Assembly (NCBI GenBank): GCA_964343355.1
Contig: CAYFJC010000030.1
Coordinates: 1-14,834 of the forward strand
Source: MED-G78 sp964343355
GTDB taxonomy: Bacteria > Pseudomonadota > Gammaproteobacteria > Magnimaribacterales > D2472
Direction of reading: 5' to 3'
DNA: 14,834 bases
Made by a program: the position numbers and the translations under genes. Positions 1 through 7,100 of the stretch are shown piece by piece (the stretch's first letter is position 1; every line of letters begins with the position of its first letter). Under the pieces are notes generated by a model. The model was not told where the DNA came from, did not search any database, and saw only the letters and a list, made by a program, of their open reading frames with translations.

Positions 1-537
1 TGGATTAAAGCAGAGATTCACGAGTACATTTTAAAGAATTGGAGACTAGTTAAAATAGCCACAACCAAAGCTCAACGTAAGTTATTCTTTAATTTAAGAA
101 GCAAGAAAAAAAGTCTTGAATGGCTTACAAAAGAAGAAGCAGAAAAAATTGCAAAAGATCTTAATGTTGAGATTAAAGATGTTTTACATATGGAGAATCG
201 ATTATCGTCAAATGACACCTCTTTTGATGCACCAAGTGGCGCGGATTCTGAGGATGAAATGATGTCACCTTCTCAATATTTAGAGGATAAAAGATCTGAT
301 CCAGCAACTCTTGCTGAAAATAGCCAAATACAAGAACTTAATCTATCTGGATTAAGTAAAGCAATCAAAATACTTGATGATAGAAGTAAGGATATTATTC
401 AAAGAAGATTCTTGTCTGAAGACAAGGTAACACTTCACGACCTTGCAGCTGAATACAGCATTTCTGCAGAACGAGTTAGGCAGATTGAAAATGGAGCATT
501 AAAGAAATTAAAGGCATTTATGTCTGACGCTGCTTAA
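1..537 (+). CDS. rpoH: RNA polymerase sigma-32 factor RpoH, 3' part (5' end outside window)
   Basis: Heat-shock sigma factor that directs RNA polymerase to chaperone and protease promoters in the cytoplasm. The frame is open from base 1 and gives 178 residues; the ATG at 190 is internal. The first residues (WIKAEIHEYI) are the end of sigma region 2. They are followed by the RpoH box QRKLFFNLR at visible residues 25-33, which separates RpoH from RpoD and RpoS. The C-terminus carries the region 4.2 helix-turn-helix (LHDLAAEYSISAERVRQIEN, about residues 145-164). The E. coli protein is 284 residues, so roughly the first 105 are missing to the left. trmB follows after 24 bases on the same strand. 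Any thermosensor leader would lie outside the window. Identification is firm. Confidence 0.96.
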   Translation, partial: WIKAEIHEYILKNWRLVKIATTKAQRKLFFNLRSKKKSLEWLTKEEAEKIAKDLNVEIKDVLHMENRLSSNDTSFDAPSGADSEDEMMSPSQYLEDKRSDPATLAENSQIQELNLSGLSKAIKILDDRSKDIIQRRFLSEDKVTLHDLAAEYSISAERVRQIENGALKKLKAFMSDAA

Positions 538-547
538 TCAAAGCAGT
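529..547 (+). terminator. Small hairpin at the end of rpoH, possible weak terminator or attenuator
   Basis: CTGCTT at 530-535 pairs perfectly with AAGCAG at 541-546 across a five-base loop, with a possible G-U closing pair at 529/547. The rpoH stop codon (535-537) lies at the edge of the stem and loop. Only a short T run (TTT) follows, so it is a poor intrinsic terminator. It may only slow or partly attenuate transcription into trmB, or be chance in AT-rich DNA. Confidence 0.25.
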
Positions 548-561
548 TTCACTAAAATTTA

Positions 562-1212
562 ATGCGTTACAAATTCTTACCTTCCTTTGTTAAAAGAAGA
601 GGAAGAATCACTCAAAGCCAAGAAGATAATCTAAAACTACTTCCTAATTTCTTAATTGAAAGTTATGAAGACATCTGTAGAGAAAAAACTAATTTTTCTA
701 AGCTTATTCTTGAAATAGGTTTTGGAAATGGTGAAAACATAATTTCACTTGCTAAAGATAACCCAGATACTTTATTTATAGGCTCAGAAGTATATTTAGC
801 TGGAATAGGTTACTTGATAGGTGAGATACAAGACCTAGGTCTTGAAAATATCAGGATCAACACTGGTGATATAAGGTTATTAATAGAGCAAGTTGAAGAA
901 TCAATCTTTGATGATGTATTGATTATCTGCCCAGACCCTTGGCCAAAAGCGCGGCATCACAAGAGAAGACTCATAAAAGCAGATTTTTTAGAATTAGTTC
1001 ATCCAATTATTAAAGACAAAGGTGAATTATTTATTTCAACGGACTGGAAAAATTATGCTGAATCAATCGAAGAGGCTATAACATCTTCTTTTGGGTATGA
1101 ACTGCTTATTAAATCCTCTTATCAAGAATCTAGCCTTACAAAATTTCAAAAGAGAGCAGTTGAGGAGGGCAGAGATATTTACGTCTTCCCACTTAAAAAA
1201 TTAATTAAATAA
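562..1212 (+). CDS. trmB: tRNA (guanine-N7-)-methyltransferase TrmB
   Basis: SAM-dependent enzyme that makes m7G at position 46 of the tRNA variable loop. Visible landmarks are the N-terminal SFVKRRGRIT (residues 8-17), the SAM-binding EIGFGNGE (51-58), the family signature CPDPWPKARHHKRRL (123-137), STDW (159-162) and the substrate-side TKFQKRAVEEGRD (193-205). At 216 residues it is slightly shorter than the E. coli enzyme (239) because the poorly conserved N-terminal extension is missing. The ATG at 562 fits the usual position just before the SFV..RGR motif, although no good Shine-Dalgarno is visible. Its 3' end overlaps the convergent hemW by 12 bases (1201-1212). Identification is firm. 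Confidence 0.95.
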   Translation: MRYKFLPSFVKRRGRITQSQEDNLKLLPNFLIESYEDICREKTNFSKLILEIGFGNGENIISLAKDNPDTLFIGSEVYLAGIGYLIGEIQDLGLENIRINTGDIRLLIEQVEESIFDDVLIICPDPWPKARHHKRRLIKADFLELVHPIIKDKGELFISTDWKNYAESIEEAITSSFGYELLIKSSYQESSLTKFQKRAVEEGRDIYVFPLKKLIK

Positions 1213-2334
1213 ATTTATAGTATCGTTTAAAAATTTATACCCAATTCGGGTAGCTCTAAAACCCTCAGTTTCTAGTAGCTCATCTTCAATACCCTTCAAT
1301 CTTTTTTGCAAAAAAGAATCAGGTATATATATATTACTTTTCTCTATTTCTTCAAAAGAAACGCCACCTTTAATACGCAAAAGATTCATTGCTAAATCTA
1401 GATCATAGGAATCTGAATTAATAAATGTATCGAGTGTCTTTGCAGGATTTTTAATATAAGAATTTAAGGTTTTTAATTTAATCATTCTTTTAATGCTATT
1501 TTTAGTAGTGATCTTGCTATGAGCACCTGGACCTAATCCTAAGTAATCCCCATACATCCAATAATTCATATTATGCCTACTCTTCTTTGCATCTTTAGAC
1601 CACGAAGAAACTTCATATTGATAAATACTATTAGTGTTTAATATTTCTTTTGCCTGATCTTCCATAGATTCAATTAATACATCGCTAGGCAAACGTAATT
1701 CTTTTTTATAAAAGATCGTATTTGGTTCAATAGTTAATTGGTACATGGACAAATGGTCAATTTCATAACTACAAAATATCTCAATATCTTTCCGCAAAGA
1801 CTCTAGGCTTTGCCCCATAACTCCATAGATTAGATCTATAGTTGTATCAACAGTCTTAACTCCAGATGCAATTTCAATTGCCTTAATAGAATCATTTTTA
1901 TTGTGATTCCTTTCAAGACTCGACAAGGTATCAGCATCAAAACTCTGGATACCAATAGAAACTCTATTTATTCCTATGCTTACTAAACTATTTATATAGC
2001 CTTCTTTAACCTCTTTAGGATTAAGCTCAAAACTTACTTCGCAATCTCCCTCAAGGAGTTTCTTCTCATTGAGCCTATTAATAATTTTCTCTATTATTTT
2101 TACTGATATTAAAGAAGGAGTACCGCCACCAAAATATAGAGACTTAAATTTTCTATTACCAATATCTTCAAAAGAATCATCTAAATCTTTTAATATTGCT
2201 AATAGTAATAATTCTTCATCACCATCTTTTTTATCAGTCTCAATATTAAAATCACAATAGGGACACCTCTTTTCACACCAGGGAAAATGGATGTATAAAG
2301 AAATAGGGACGTTACTTGGTTCTAAGGCTTTCAA
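1201..2334 (-). CDS. hemW: Radical SAM heme chaperone HemW
   Basis: HemN-like radical SAM protein, 377 residues (E. coli HemW is 378). The 4Fe-4S motif is C20-x3-C24-x2-C27 in the context FPWCEKRCPYCDFN. It lacks the fourth cysteine that true coproporphyrinogen dehydrogenase HemN carries, which supports HemW (heme binding and delivery) over HemN. GGGTPS (69-74) contacts SAM. HNMNYW (254-259) and GLGPGAHS (266-273) are family motifs, and a C-terminal HemN-type domain follows. The start is TTG at 2332-2334, inside the last codons of rdgB; no ATG lies nearby and the protein would lose the family N-terminus if it began later. It overlaps rdgB by 23 bases, has no strong Shine-Dalgarno and is probably translated by coupling. 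It is the last gene of the minus-strand operon. Confidence 0.93.
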   Translation of the reverse strand: MKALEPSNVPISLYIHFPWCEKRCPYCDFNIETDKKDGDEELLLLAILKDLDDSFEDIGNRKFKSLYFGGGTPSLISVKIIEKIINRLNEKKLLEGDCEVSFELNPKEVKEGYINSLVSIGINRVSIGIQSFDADTLSSLERNHNKNDSIKAIEIASGVKTVDTTIDLIYGVMGQSLESLRKDIEIFCSYEIDHLSMYQLTIEPNTIFYKKELRLPSDVLIESMEDQAKEILNTNSIYQYEVSSWSKDAKKSRHNMNYWMYGDYLGLGPGAHSKITTKNSIKRMIKLKTLNSYIKNPAKTLDTFINSDSYDLDLAMNLLRIKGGVSFEEIEKSNIYIPDSFLQKRLKGIEDELLETEGFRATRIGYKFLNDTINLFN

Positions 2335-2917
2335 GTTTTTCTAAAAACAGCTCTGCAGCAATGGCTCTGTGACTAATTTTATTCTTTTCATCAGGATCCA
2401 TATTTGCCATAGATATATCATATCCTTTTGGATAGAAGAGCTTATCGTATCCAAAACCTCCATCACCTGAACTATCTATAGAAATTTCACCATGAATCTC
2501 ACCACTTGTGAAAATGGGCATAGGGTCCAATGCCGAGTGAACGCCAACTAGAATACAAACATAATATGCTGGCAGAGATCGCAAATTAAGCTTATTGAGC
2601 TCTTCTATTATCTTGTTTCTATTATCTAAATCACTAGCATCTTCACCCGCATATCTAGCAGAATGAATTCCTGGTTTAAAATTAAGACCTGGTACTACAA
2701 TTCCTGAATCATCTGCGATAGTAAACATCCCAGACATAGAAGCACCATGCCTAGCTTTTATAAGAGCATTTTCTAAAAAAGTTAGACCATCCTCAATAGG
2801 CTCTTCTATATTTAGCTCACCTTGAGATTTAATTTCAAAGTTATTAAAAATTTTTCTAAACTCTTTTAACTTGCCTTTGTTGGATGTTGCTAAAAGTATT
2901 TGGTTATTTTCTAGCAA
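2312..2917 (-). CDS. rdgB: dITP/XTP pyrophosphatase RdgB (Ham1 family)
   Basis: House-cleaning nucleoside triphosphatase that hydrolyses dITP, ITP and XTP to monophosphates and keeps deaminated purines out of DNA. From the TTG start at 2915-2917 the protein has 201 residues (E. coli RdgB 197). It begins MLENNQILLATSNKGK, matching the family's xxLATxNxGK start. Catalytic DDSG is at 69-72, FGYD at 155-158 and the substrate-binding SHRA at 182-185. The start was chosen because GAAGGAG lies 9 bases upstream; an ATG 48 bases further upstream (ending at 2965) would add 16 unconserved residues and lengthen the overlap with metW to 62 bases. With the TTG start the overlap with metW is 14 bases. The FGYDKLF segment differs slightly from the common FGYDPxF. 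Confidence 0.93.
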   Translation of the reverse strand: MLENNQILLATSNKGKLKEFRKIFNNFEIKSQGELNIEEPIEDGLTFLENALIKARHGASMSGMFTIADDSGIVVPGLNFKPGIHSARYAGEDASDLDNRNKIIEELNKLNLRSLPAYYVCILVGVHSALDPMPIFTSGEIHGEISIDSSGDGGFGYDKLFYPKGYDISMANMDPDEKNKISHRAIAAELFLEKLESLRTK

Positions 2918-3497
2918 GTAAATACACTCCTTCAGATGAAAGAAGATTAGGTGCAATTGCAGCAATCTTACTTTGCCTCCTTTCTTTATTTAAGTGAATA
3001 CTATCTTCAATAATAAAACCCTCAGTATCACAGAGGTCTTCAAAATCTTTTATCGTACATAAATGTATGTTTTCTGTTCCATACCAACTAGATGGCAGGC
3101 TAGGAGTGACAGGCATTCTTCCGAGCATAAGTGCAAGTCTGCATCTCCAATATCCTAAATTAGGAATAGTAACAATACATTTATTTGATAGATTAAGAAT
3201 CTTATCAAGCGCTATATTAGGCTCTTTGAGGCACTGAATAGAACTAGCCATAATTGCAACATCAAAATTACAATCAGAGAACTCTTCGATTCCATCATCT
3301 ATATTCTTTTCTATTACAGAAATATTATTATTTAAACATAAAGCAATTCCAGTTGGATCAATCTCAATTCCATAACCTACAGTTTGTTTTTGATCTCTGA
3401 GCTCTTTTAGTAAAGAGCCATCACCGCAACCAAAATCAATAATATTACTAGATGGCTGAATCCAATTCTTTACAATGTCTGTTATAGGATTATTCAT
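2904..3497 (-). CDS. metW: MetW, methionine biosynthesis protein (SAM-methyltransferase fold)
   Basis: Class I methyltransferase-like partner of MetX. It is required in several proteobacteria for homoserine acyltransferase activity or methionine prototrophy; its exact chemistry is not settled. The 197 residues begin with a SAM-binding motif IIDFGCGDGSLL (19-30). The MetW signature follows in the middle: GYWRCR, GRMPVTPSLPSSWYGT, then NIHLCTIKDFEDLC. The ATG start directly abuts the metX stop codon (zero-base gap), so translation is probably coupled and the two proteins would be made in similar amounts. It overlaps rdgB by 14 bases. The metX-metW pair is a well-known arrangement and identification is firm. 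Confidence 0.94.
   Translation of the reverse strand: MNNPITDIVKNWIQPSSNIIDFGCGDGSLLKELRDQKQTVGYGIEIDPTGIALCLNNNISVIEKNIDDGIEEFSDCNFDVAIMASSIQCLKEPNIALDKILNLSNKCIVTIPNLGYWRCRLALMLGRMPVTPSLPSSWYGTENIHLCTIKDFEDLCDTEGFIIEDSIHLNKERRQSKIAAIAPNLLSSEGVYLLARK
2927..2933 (-). promoter_or_regulatory. Ribosome binding site deciding the rdgB TTG start
   Basis: The minus strand reads GAAGGAG here, inside the end of metW, followed by a 9-base spacer and TTG at 2917-2915. This is one of the best Shine-Dalgarno matches in the operon. It places rdgB initiation at the TTG rather than at the upstream ATG. Confidence 0.8.
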
Positions 3498-4592
3498 CTA
3501 ACTACCTAAAAAGGCCTCAAGATTTTTTTTGTATCTTTCATTAGTAAACAGAAAACTGTCATGCCCTTGTTGTCCATCTAATTCCAGATATGAAGAATTT
3601 ATACCAGACTGCATAGCAGCTATCTGGATCTCTTTTCCTCTTTCAGGAGGGAATAACCAATCAGACTTAAAACCAATAATCAGAAGCTTCGCAGTTACAT
3701 TTTTAAGAGCTTCCTGTAACTCATTATTGAAGTCCTTAGCCGGATCAAAACCATCCATAGCTCTTGTCATCAGAATATATGTATTGGCATCGAAAGCTTC
3801 AGAAAATTTATTGCCTTTATATTGAAGATAATTTTCAACCTCATAATCAACTAACTCATCCACTTTGGATTCAATATCTTGAATCTTCCTTCCAAATCTT
3901 TTATTCATATTATCTTCAGAAAGGTATGTAATGTGAGCTAACATTCTTGCGGCCTTAAGACCGTCTCTTGGAAAAGTATCATTCTTTAAATAATCTCCAC
4001 CATAAAAATTCACATCATGTCTTATAGATTCTCGGCCTACCTCATTTAATGCTATATTTTGTGAACTAGCCTTTGCAGCTGCAGCTATAACAGCAGCTCT
4101 TTTAACTTTTTCAGGAAAGGTTATTGTCCATTGAAGAGCTTGCATACCTCCAAGACTACCTCCCAAGACACATGCCCAAGAATTAATGCCTAACTTATTA
4201 AGGAGCATTTCTTGTGAATTCACCCAATCTAGAACAGTAATATTTGGAAATTCTTTTCCATAGATCTCATTATTTTCAGGACAAATACTTATTGGGCCAG
4301 TTGAGCCAAAGCAGCTCCCTAAATTATTAGGTGAAACAACAAAAAATTTATTTGTGTCTATTGCTTTATCTGGACCTATTAACTCATCCCACCAACCTGA
4401 TTTTGCATCATTCTCTAATTTGCCTGCTGCATGATGGCTTCCTGAAAATGCATGACATACAAGTATTGCATTTGATTTATCAGAATTTAATTCACCATAT
4501 GTGTCGACTATAAGATCAAAGGCCGAAAGAGCTTCACCAGACTCAAGTTTAATTCCAGAACTAAAGTTATGTAACTCTCTATGAGATTTCAT
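3498..4592 (-). CDS. metX: Homoserine O-acyltransferase MetX
   Basis: Alpha/beta-hydrolase-fold enzyme that activates homoserine for methionine synthesis by O-acylation from acyl-CoA. The 364 residues show CHAFSGSHHAAG (46-57), NNLGSCFGSTGP (89-100), the nucleophile elbow GGSLGGMQ (Ser146), TRAMDGFD (276-283), Asp311 in KSDWLF, and His344 in GQQGHDSFL. The catalytic triad Ser146-Asp311-His344 is therefore complete. Whether it uses acetyl-CoA or succinyl-CoA cannot be read safely from sequence, since gammaproteobacterial MetX enzymes include both types. The ATG overlaps the upstream yggT stop in an ATGA arrangement (4 bases), and metW starts immediately after. It ends with TAG. Confidence 0.95.
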   Translation of the reverse strand: MKSHRELHNFSSGIKLESGEALSAFDLIVDTYGELNSDKSNAILVCHAFSGSHHAAGKLENDAKSGWWDELIGPDKAIDTNKFFVVSPNNLGSCFGSTGPISICPENNEIYGKEFPNITVLDWVNSQEMLLNKLGINSWACVLGGSLGGMQALQWTITFPEKVKRAAVIAAAAKASSQNIALNEVGRESIRHDVNFYGGDYLKNDTFPRDGLKAARMLAHITYLSEDNMNKRFGRKIQDIESKVDELVDYEVENYLQYKGNKFSEAFDANTYILMTRAMDGFDPAKDFNNELQEALKNVTAKLLIIGFKSDWLFPPERGKEIQIAAMQSGINSSYLELDGQQGHDSFLFTNERYKKNLEAFLGS

Positions 4593-5116
4593 ATTAATAA
4601 TCTAACAATTTGAGCCAAAAGAAGGTCGACCTGATTAAGCGCTATTAAAACGAGTAAAGGTGAAAAATCTAGACCGCCCATATCAGGCAAGTAATTTCTT
4701 ATAGGTGATAATATTTTATTAGATATTTCATCAATAAGCTGAGGCAATGGATGAGGGTTTCCTGGCGAAACCCAGCTTAATATAACTCCACCAATGACAG
4801 CAAATAGAAGCATCTGACTAATACTACTTAATACATTAAAAGCTGAATAAACTATGAGTTCAAAAGTCCCAAGAGTTGATCCAGTAATAATATAAAAACT
4901 TATAAATTTAAACAGGAGGGCAGCAAAAAATATTCCCAAGATTCCTCCAGCAATGCTGGTAAAAATCATAGTGAGTGGATTCAAAAGGTTAACAAAACTT
5001 TTTACAACAGGATTAAAGTAATTGACCTTTAAAACTCTGAATACTAATAAAATAACAAAGGCGTAACTTAATGAGCCTATTAACAATGCAATAATATTTA
5101 TCAGGTTAGTATTCAT
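4589..5116 (-). CDS. yggT: YggT-family integral membrane protein
   Basis: Small inner-membrane protein with two copies of the YGGT repeat. The 175 residues contain about four hydrophobic segments (roughly 6-28, 46-76, 84-115 and 150-173). The second repeat is best preserved: LSWVSPGNPHPLP, then ISNKILSPIRNYLPDMGGLD, then FSPLLVLIALNQV. The first repeat carries FNPVVKSFVNLLNPL. The biochemical role is unresolved; the family has been linked to osmotic or potassium stress and to cell-envelope or division processes in other organisms. The gene sits between proC (11-base overlap) and metX (4-base overlap), its usual place in Gammaproteobacteria. An AAGAGA-like sequence precedes the ATG. Confidence 0.9.
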   Translation of the reverse strand: MNTNLINIIALLIGSLSYAFVILLVFRVLKVNYFNPVVKSFVNLLNPLTMIFTSIAGGILGIFFAALLFKFISFYIITGSTLGTFELIVYSAFNVLSSISQMLLFAVIGGVILSWVSPGNPHPLPQLIDEISNKILSPIRNYLPDMGGLDFSPLLVLIALNQVDLLLAQIVRLLI

Positions 5117-5900
5117 TACTTATCTCTTTTGATCTTTTAATAGCGCTAATTATGCCTTTTTCAAATAATTGAAGCACATTATTTTGTTTTAAAGAATTAA
5201 TTCCAGCCTCCGTTGTACCTTTTTTGGATGCAATCATATTAATCGCCTCATCCAAACCCACGCCATCATCTATAGAAGATGATATGCCATCTAGAAAATT
5301 ACTAATAATCTTATTGGCAAATTTTTTATCACCATCACAGAGTTTAAGAACACGTTTTTCATATACTTTTAGCAGATAGAAGAAGTATGCAGGCCCGCTG
5401 CCTATAAGGCCTGTAAAGTTATCAAGTTCAGACTCCTTTTTAAGGATAATACTAGTCCCGACTTGGCTAAATAGTTTTTTTGATCTACTAATTAGTTTTT
5501 TTGAATTAGTTTTTCCATAAATTGCTGTAATACCTTTTCCATAAGCAGATGCAGTAATAGGCATAGCTCTGACAACTTGAGCTTGATCAAAACACTGTGC
5601 AATTTTTTTTAATTTTATGCCTGCAACCACGCTAATAATATTTGGAGCATTTGTTATATCTGAAATTTCTTTACAGGCCTGAAGGGCATCTTTTGGTTTT
5701 ACAGCAAGGATAATAGATTCAATTTTATTATTTAAGAGATTTTTATCTATAGATTTTATTCCTATCTTTGATAATGTTTTTTTATTGGATGCATTTCTAT
5801 CTATATACAAAATATCTTTTTTCGAAACACCTTTTTTAATTAAGCCCTTAATAATTGACTGGCTTATATTTCCTGCTCCAAAGAATACTGTAGTTCCCAT
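5106..5900 (-). CDS. proC: Pyrroline-5-carboxylate reductase ProC
   Basis: Last step of proline synthesis: NAD(P)H-dependent reduction of pyrroline-5-carboxylate. The 264 residues start with a Rossmann motif FFGAGNISQSIIKGL (6-20), continue with LAVKPKD (65-71) and VVAGI (91-95), and have the C-terminal dimerisation and active-site domain with GLIGSGPAYFF (164-174) and KGTTEAG (227-233). Two usually conserved spots differ. The VRAMPNTPA motif reads VRAMPITASAYGKG here (110-123), and the SPGGTTEAG loop reads SKKGTTEAG. The catalytic-region threonines are kept, so it may still be active with altered kinetics. yggS ends one base into this gene (TAATG), and its own end overlaps yggT by 11 bases. 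Confidence 0.92.
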   Translation of the reverse strand: MGTTVFFGAGNISQSIIKGLIKKGVSKKDILYIDRNASNKKTLSKIGIKSIDKNLLNNKIESIILAVKPKDALQACKEISDITNAPNIISVVAGIKLKKIAQCFDQAQVVRAMPITASAYGKGITAIYGKTNSKKLISRSKKLFSQVGTSIILKKESELDNFTGLIGSGPAYFFYLLKVYEKRVLKLCDGDKKFANKIISNFLDGISSSIDDGVGLDEAINMIASKKGTTEAGINSLKQNNVLQLFEKGIISAIKRSKEISNEY

Positions 5901-6583
5901 TATCTTTTACCAAAAATAGATTCACCAACTCTAATCATATTAGAGCCACATTTAATTGCCGACTCAAAGTCAGAAGTAGTCCCCATTGATAATATATTTG
6001 CATCCGGGTGAGCTGATTTTAAGTTAGCATGCAAAGCAAAACATTTTCTCATTACTTTCTCATTTTCTACAATATCACTAGATATTTTAGGAAGAACCAT
6101 CATTCCTCTTAATTTTAAATTGCTTTGCGTATTAATAAGAGAGGAGAATCTTAATAGGTTATCTGGGCTGACTCCAGATTTAGATTCCTCGTTATCAATA
6201 TTTACCTGTATACAAACCTTCATTACCTTATTCACTTCTTTGCAATAACTATTGAGCTTAGAAACTATTTTTTCACGATCAATTGAATGAACCCAGTCAG
6301 CATGTGCAGCAACTAACTTAACTTTATTTGATTGAATAGGCCCAATAAAATGCCAAGTGATATCAAGGCTTTTTAGCTCATCTGATTTTTGTGCAAGCTC
6401 TTGAGCAAAATTCTCACCAAAATTTTTAAAACCATGCTGGTAAACTTTTTTTATGATTGAAATATCTTTTTTCTTAGAAACTGCAATTGTTAATACATCA
6501 TCAGGCTTAATGTCAGCATTAGAGCATGCCGATAAGAAACGCTCTTGAAAGAGCTCTAGATTATTATTTATTGAATCGTGCAT
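5900..6583 (-). CDS. yggS: YggS/PLPBP-family pyridoxal-phosphate homeostasis protein
   Basis: Single-domain fold-type III PLP-binding protein, thought to buffer PLP rather than catalyse a reaction. The 227 residues carry the PLP lysine K37 in TIAVSKKKD, the GENFAQE segment (56-62), HFIGPIQSNK (78-87), VNIDNEESKSG (127-137), LRGMMVLP (158-165), and the C-terminal IRVGESIFGKR. The phosphate-binding loop is usually SMGMSxD but reads SMGTTSDF here (199-206). The ATG overlaps the end of the SPOR gene by 16 bases in another frame, and its stop shares one base with the proC start. yggS-proC-yggT is a classic linked set; loss of YggS is known to disturb amino-acid and PLP balance, which fits the coupling with proC. 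Confidence 0.94.
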   Translation of the reverse strand: MHDSINNNLELFQERFLSACSNADIKPDDVLTIAVSKKKDISIIKKVYQHGFKNFGENFAQELAQKSDELKSLDITWHFIGPIQSNKVKLVAAHADWVHSIDREKIVSKLNSYCKEVNKVMKVCIQVNIDNEESKSGVSPDNLLRFSSLINTQSNLKLRGMMVLPKISSDIVENEKVMRKCFALHANLKSAHPDANILSMGTTSDFESAIKCGSNMIRVGESIFGKR

Positions 6584-7098
6584 TTTGTTTTAATAAGAGG
6601 TGATAGACCAATTCTTATAACTACTTCTCTTGCATTGTTTATATCTGATTTATTTAAGAAGGGACCTAGCATGACACCAAACAATACCTTATCTAGCTTA
6701 TTTATCTCCATAACATAAGGCTTTAAATCCATACTTCTAAGTTTATATAACATTTCTGATGCAAATTCTTCTTTTCCATAAGCCTCCACTTGCAGCAAAT
6801 AAATACAATCTGATTTATTTAAAACTTCTTCTATTTCTACCAATATAGTTTCACCTTTAAGTCTTTCAGGAAACGTAATGGAAACAGAATTTTCTGATAC
6901 AGGGCTTGGTTTAAAGATTTCAAGGTTACTATCAAATAAATAAAAAGAAGCAAAAATTGTCAGCAACGAGATAGCAAAAAGAGAAAGTATTATGCTTTTC
7001 GCAAATACAGGTTTAGCTCTATTTTTTGATCTAAAAATAGTTTTACTTTTTTTTGGTTTCTTTCTGCTTGAAGAGACTCTTTGAGCAAAATCTTTCAT
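6568..7098 (-). CDS. SPOR-domain single-pass membrane protein (FtsN-like)
   Basis: Predicted bitopic inner-membrane protein with a periplasmic peptidoglycan-binding SPOR domain. The 176 residues have a strongly basic cytoplasmic head (SSRKKPKKSK, then FRSKNRAKP), one membrane helix at about 35-55, a linker, and a C-terminal SPOR domain at about 98-170. In that domain the two repeat halves read IYLLQVEAYGKEEFASEMLYKL and VLFGVMLGPF.{14}VVIRIGLSPLI in outline. SPOR domains bind denuded glycan at the septum, so a divisome role like FtsN is likely but not proven. argS lies just upstream (2-base gap); argS followed by a SPOR gene is also seen, from memory, in Pseudomonas. The central linker is much shorter than in E. 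coli FtsN (319 residues). Confidence 0.82.
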   Translation of the reverse strand: MKDFAQRVSSSRKKPKKSKTIFRSKNRAKPVFAKSIILSLFAISLLTIFASFYLFDSNLEIFKPSPVSENSVSITFPERLKGETILVEIEEVLNKSDCIYLLQVEAYGKEEFASEMLYKLRSMDLKPYVMEINKLDKVLFGVMLGPFLNKSDINNAREVVIRIGLSPLIKTKCTIQ

Positions 7099-7100
7099 AA

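Noticed and set aside
190..537. A 115-residue stand-alone gene starting at ATG 190
   Set aside because: The same frame is open to base 1 and the upstream residues contain conserved RpoH sequence including the RpoH box, so this ATG is internal.
2069..2260. Open frame on the plus strand opposite hemW
   Set aside because: Antisense to conserved hemW sequence including its radical SAM region; low-complexity composition and no family resemblance.
2918..2965. Longer rdgB beginning at the ATG ending at 2965
   Set aside because: It adds 16 residues absent from the family and lies deep in metW; the TTG at 2917 has a good Shine-Dalgarno and gives the normal N-terminus.
3529..3825. 98-residue open frame opposite metX
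   Set aside because: Mirror of conserved metX codons around the catalytic Asp and His; no independent signals.
4331..4513. 60-residue open frame opposite metX
   Set aside because: Antisense shadow in AT-rich coding DNA with no recognisable protein features.
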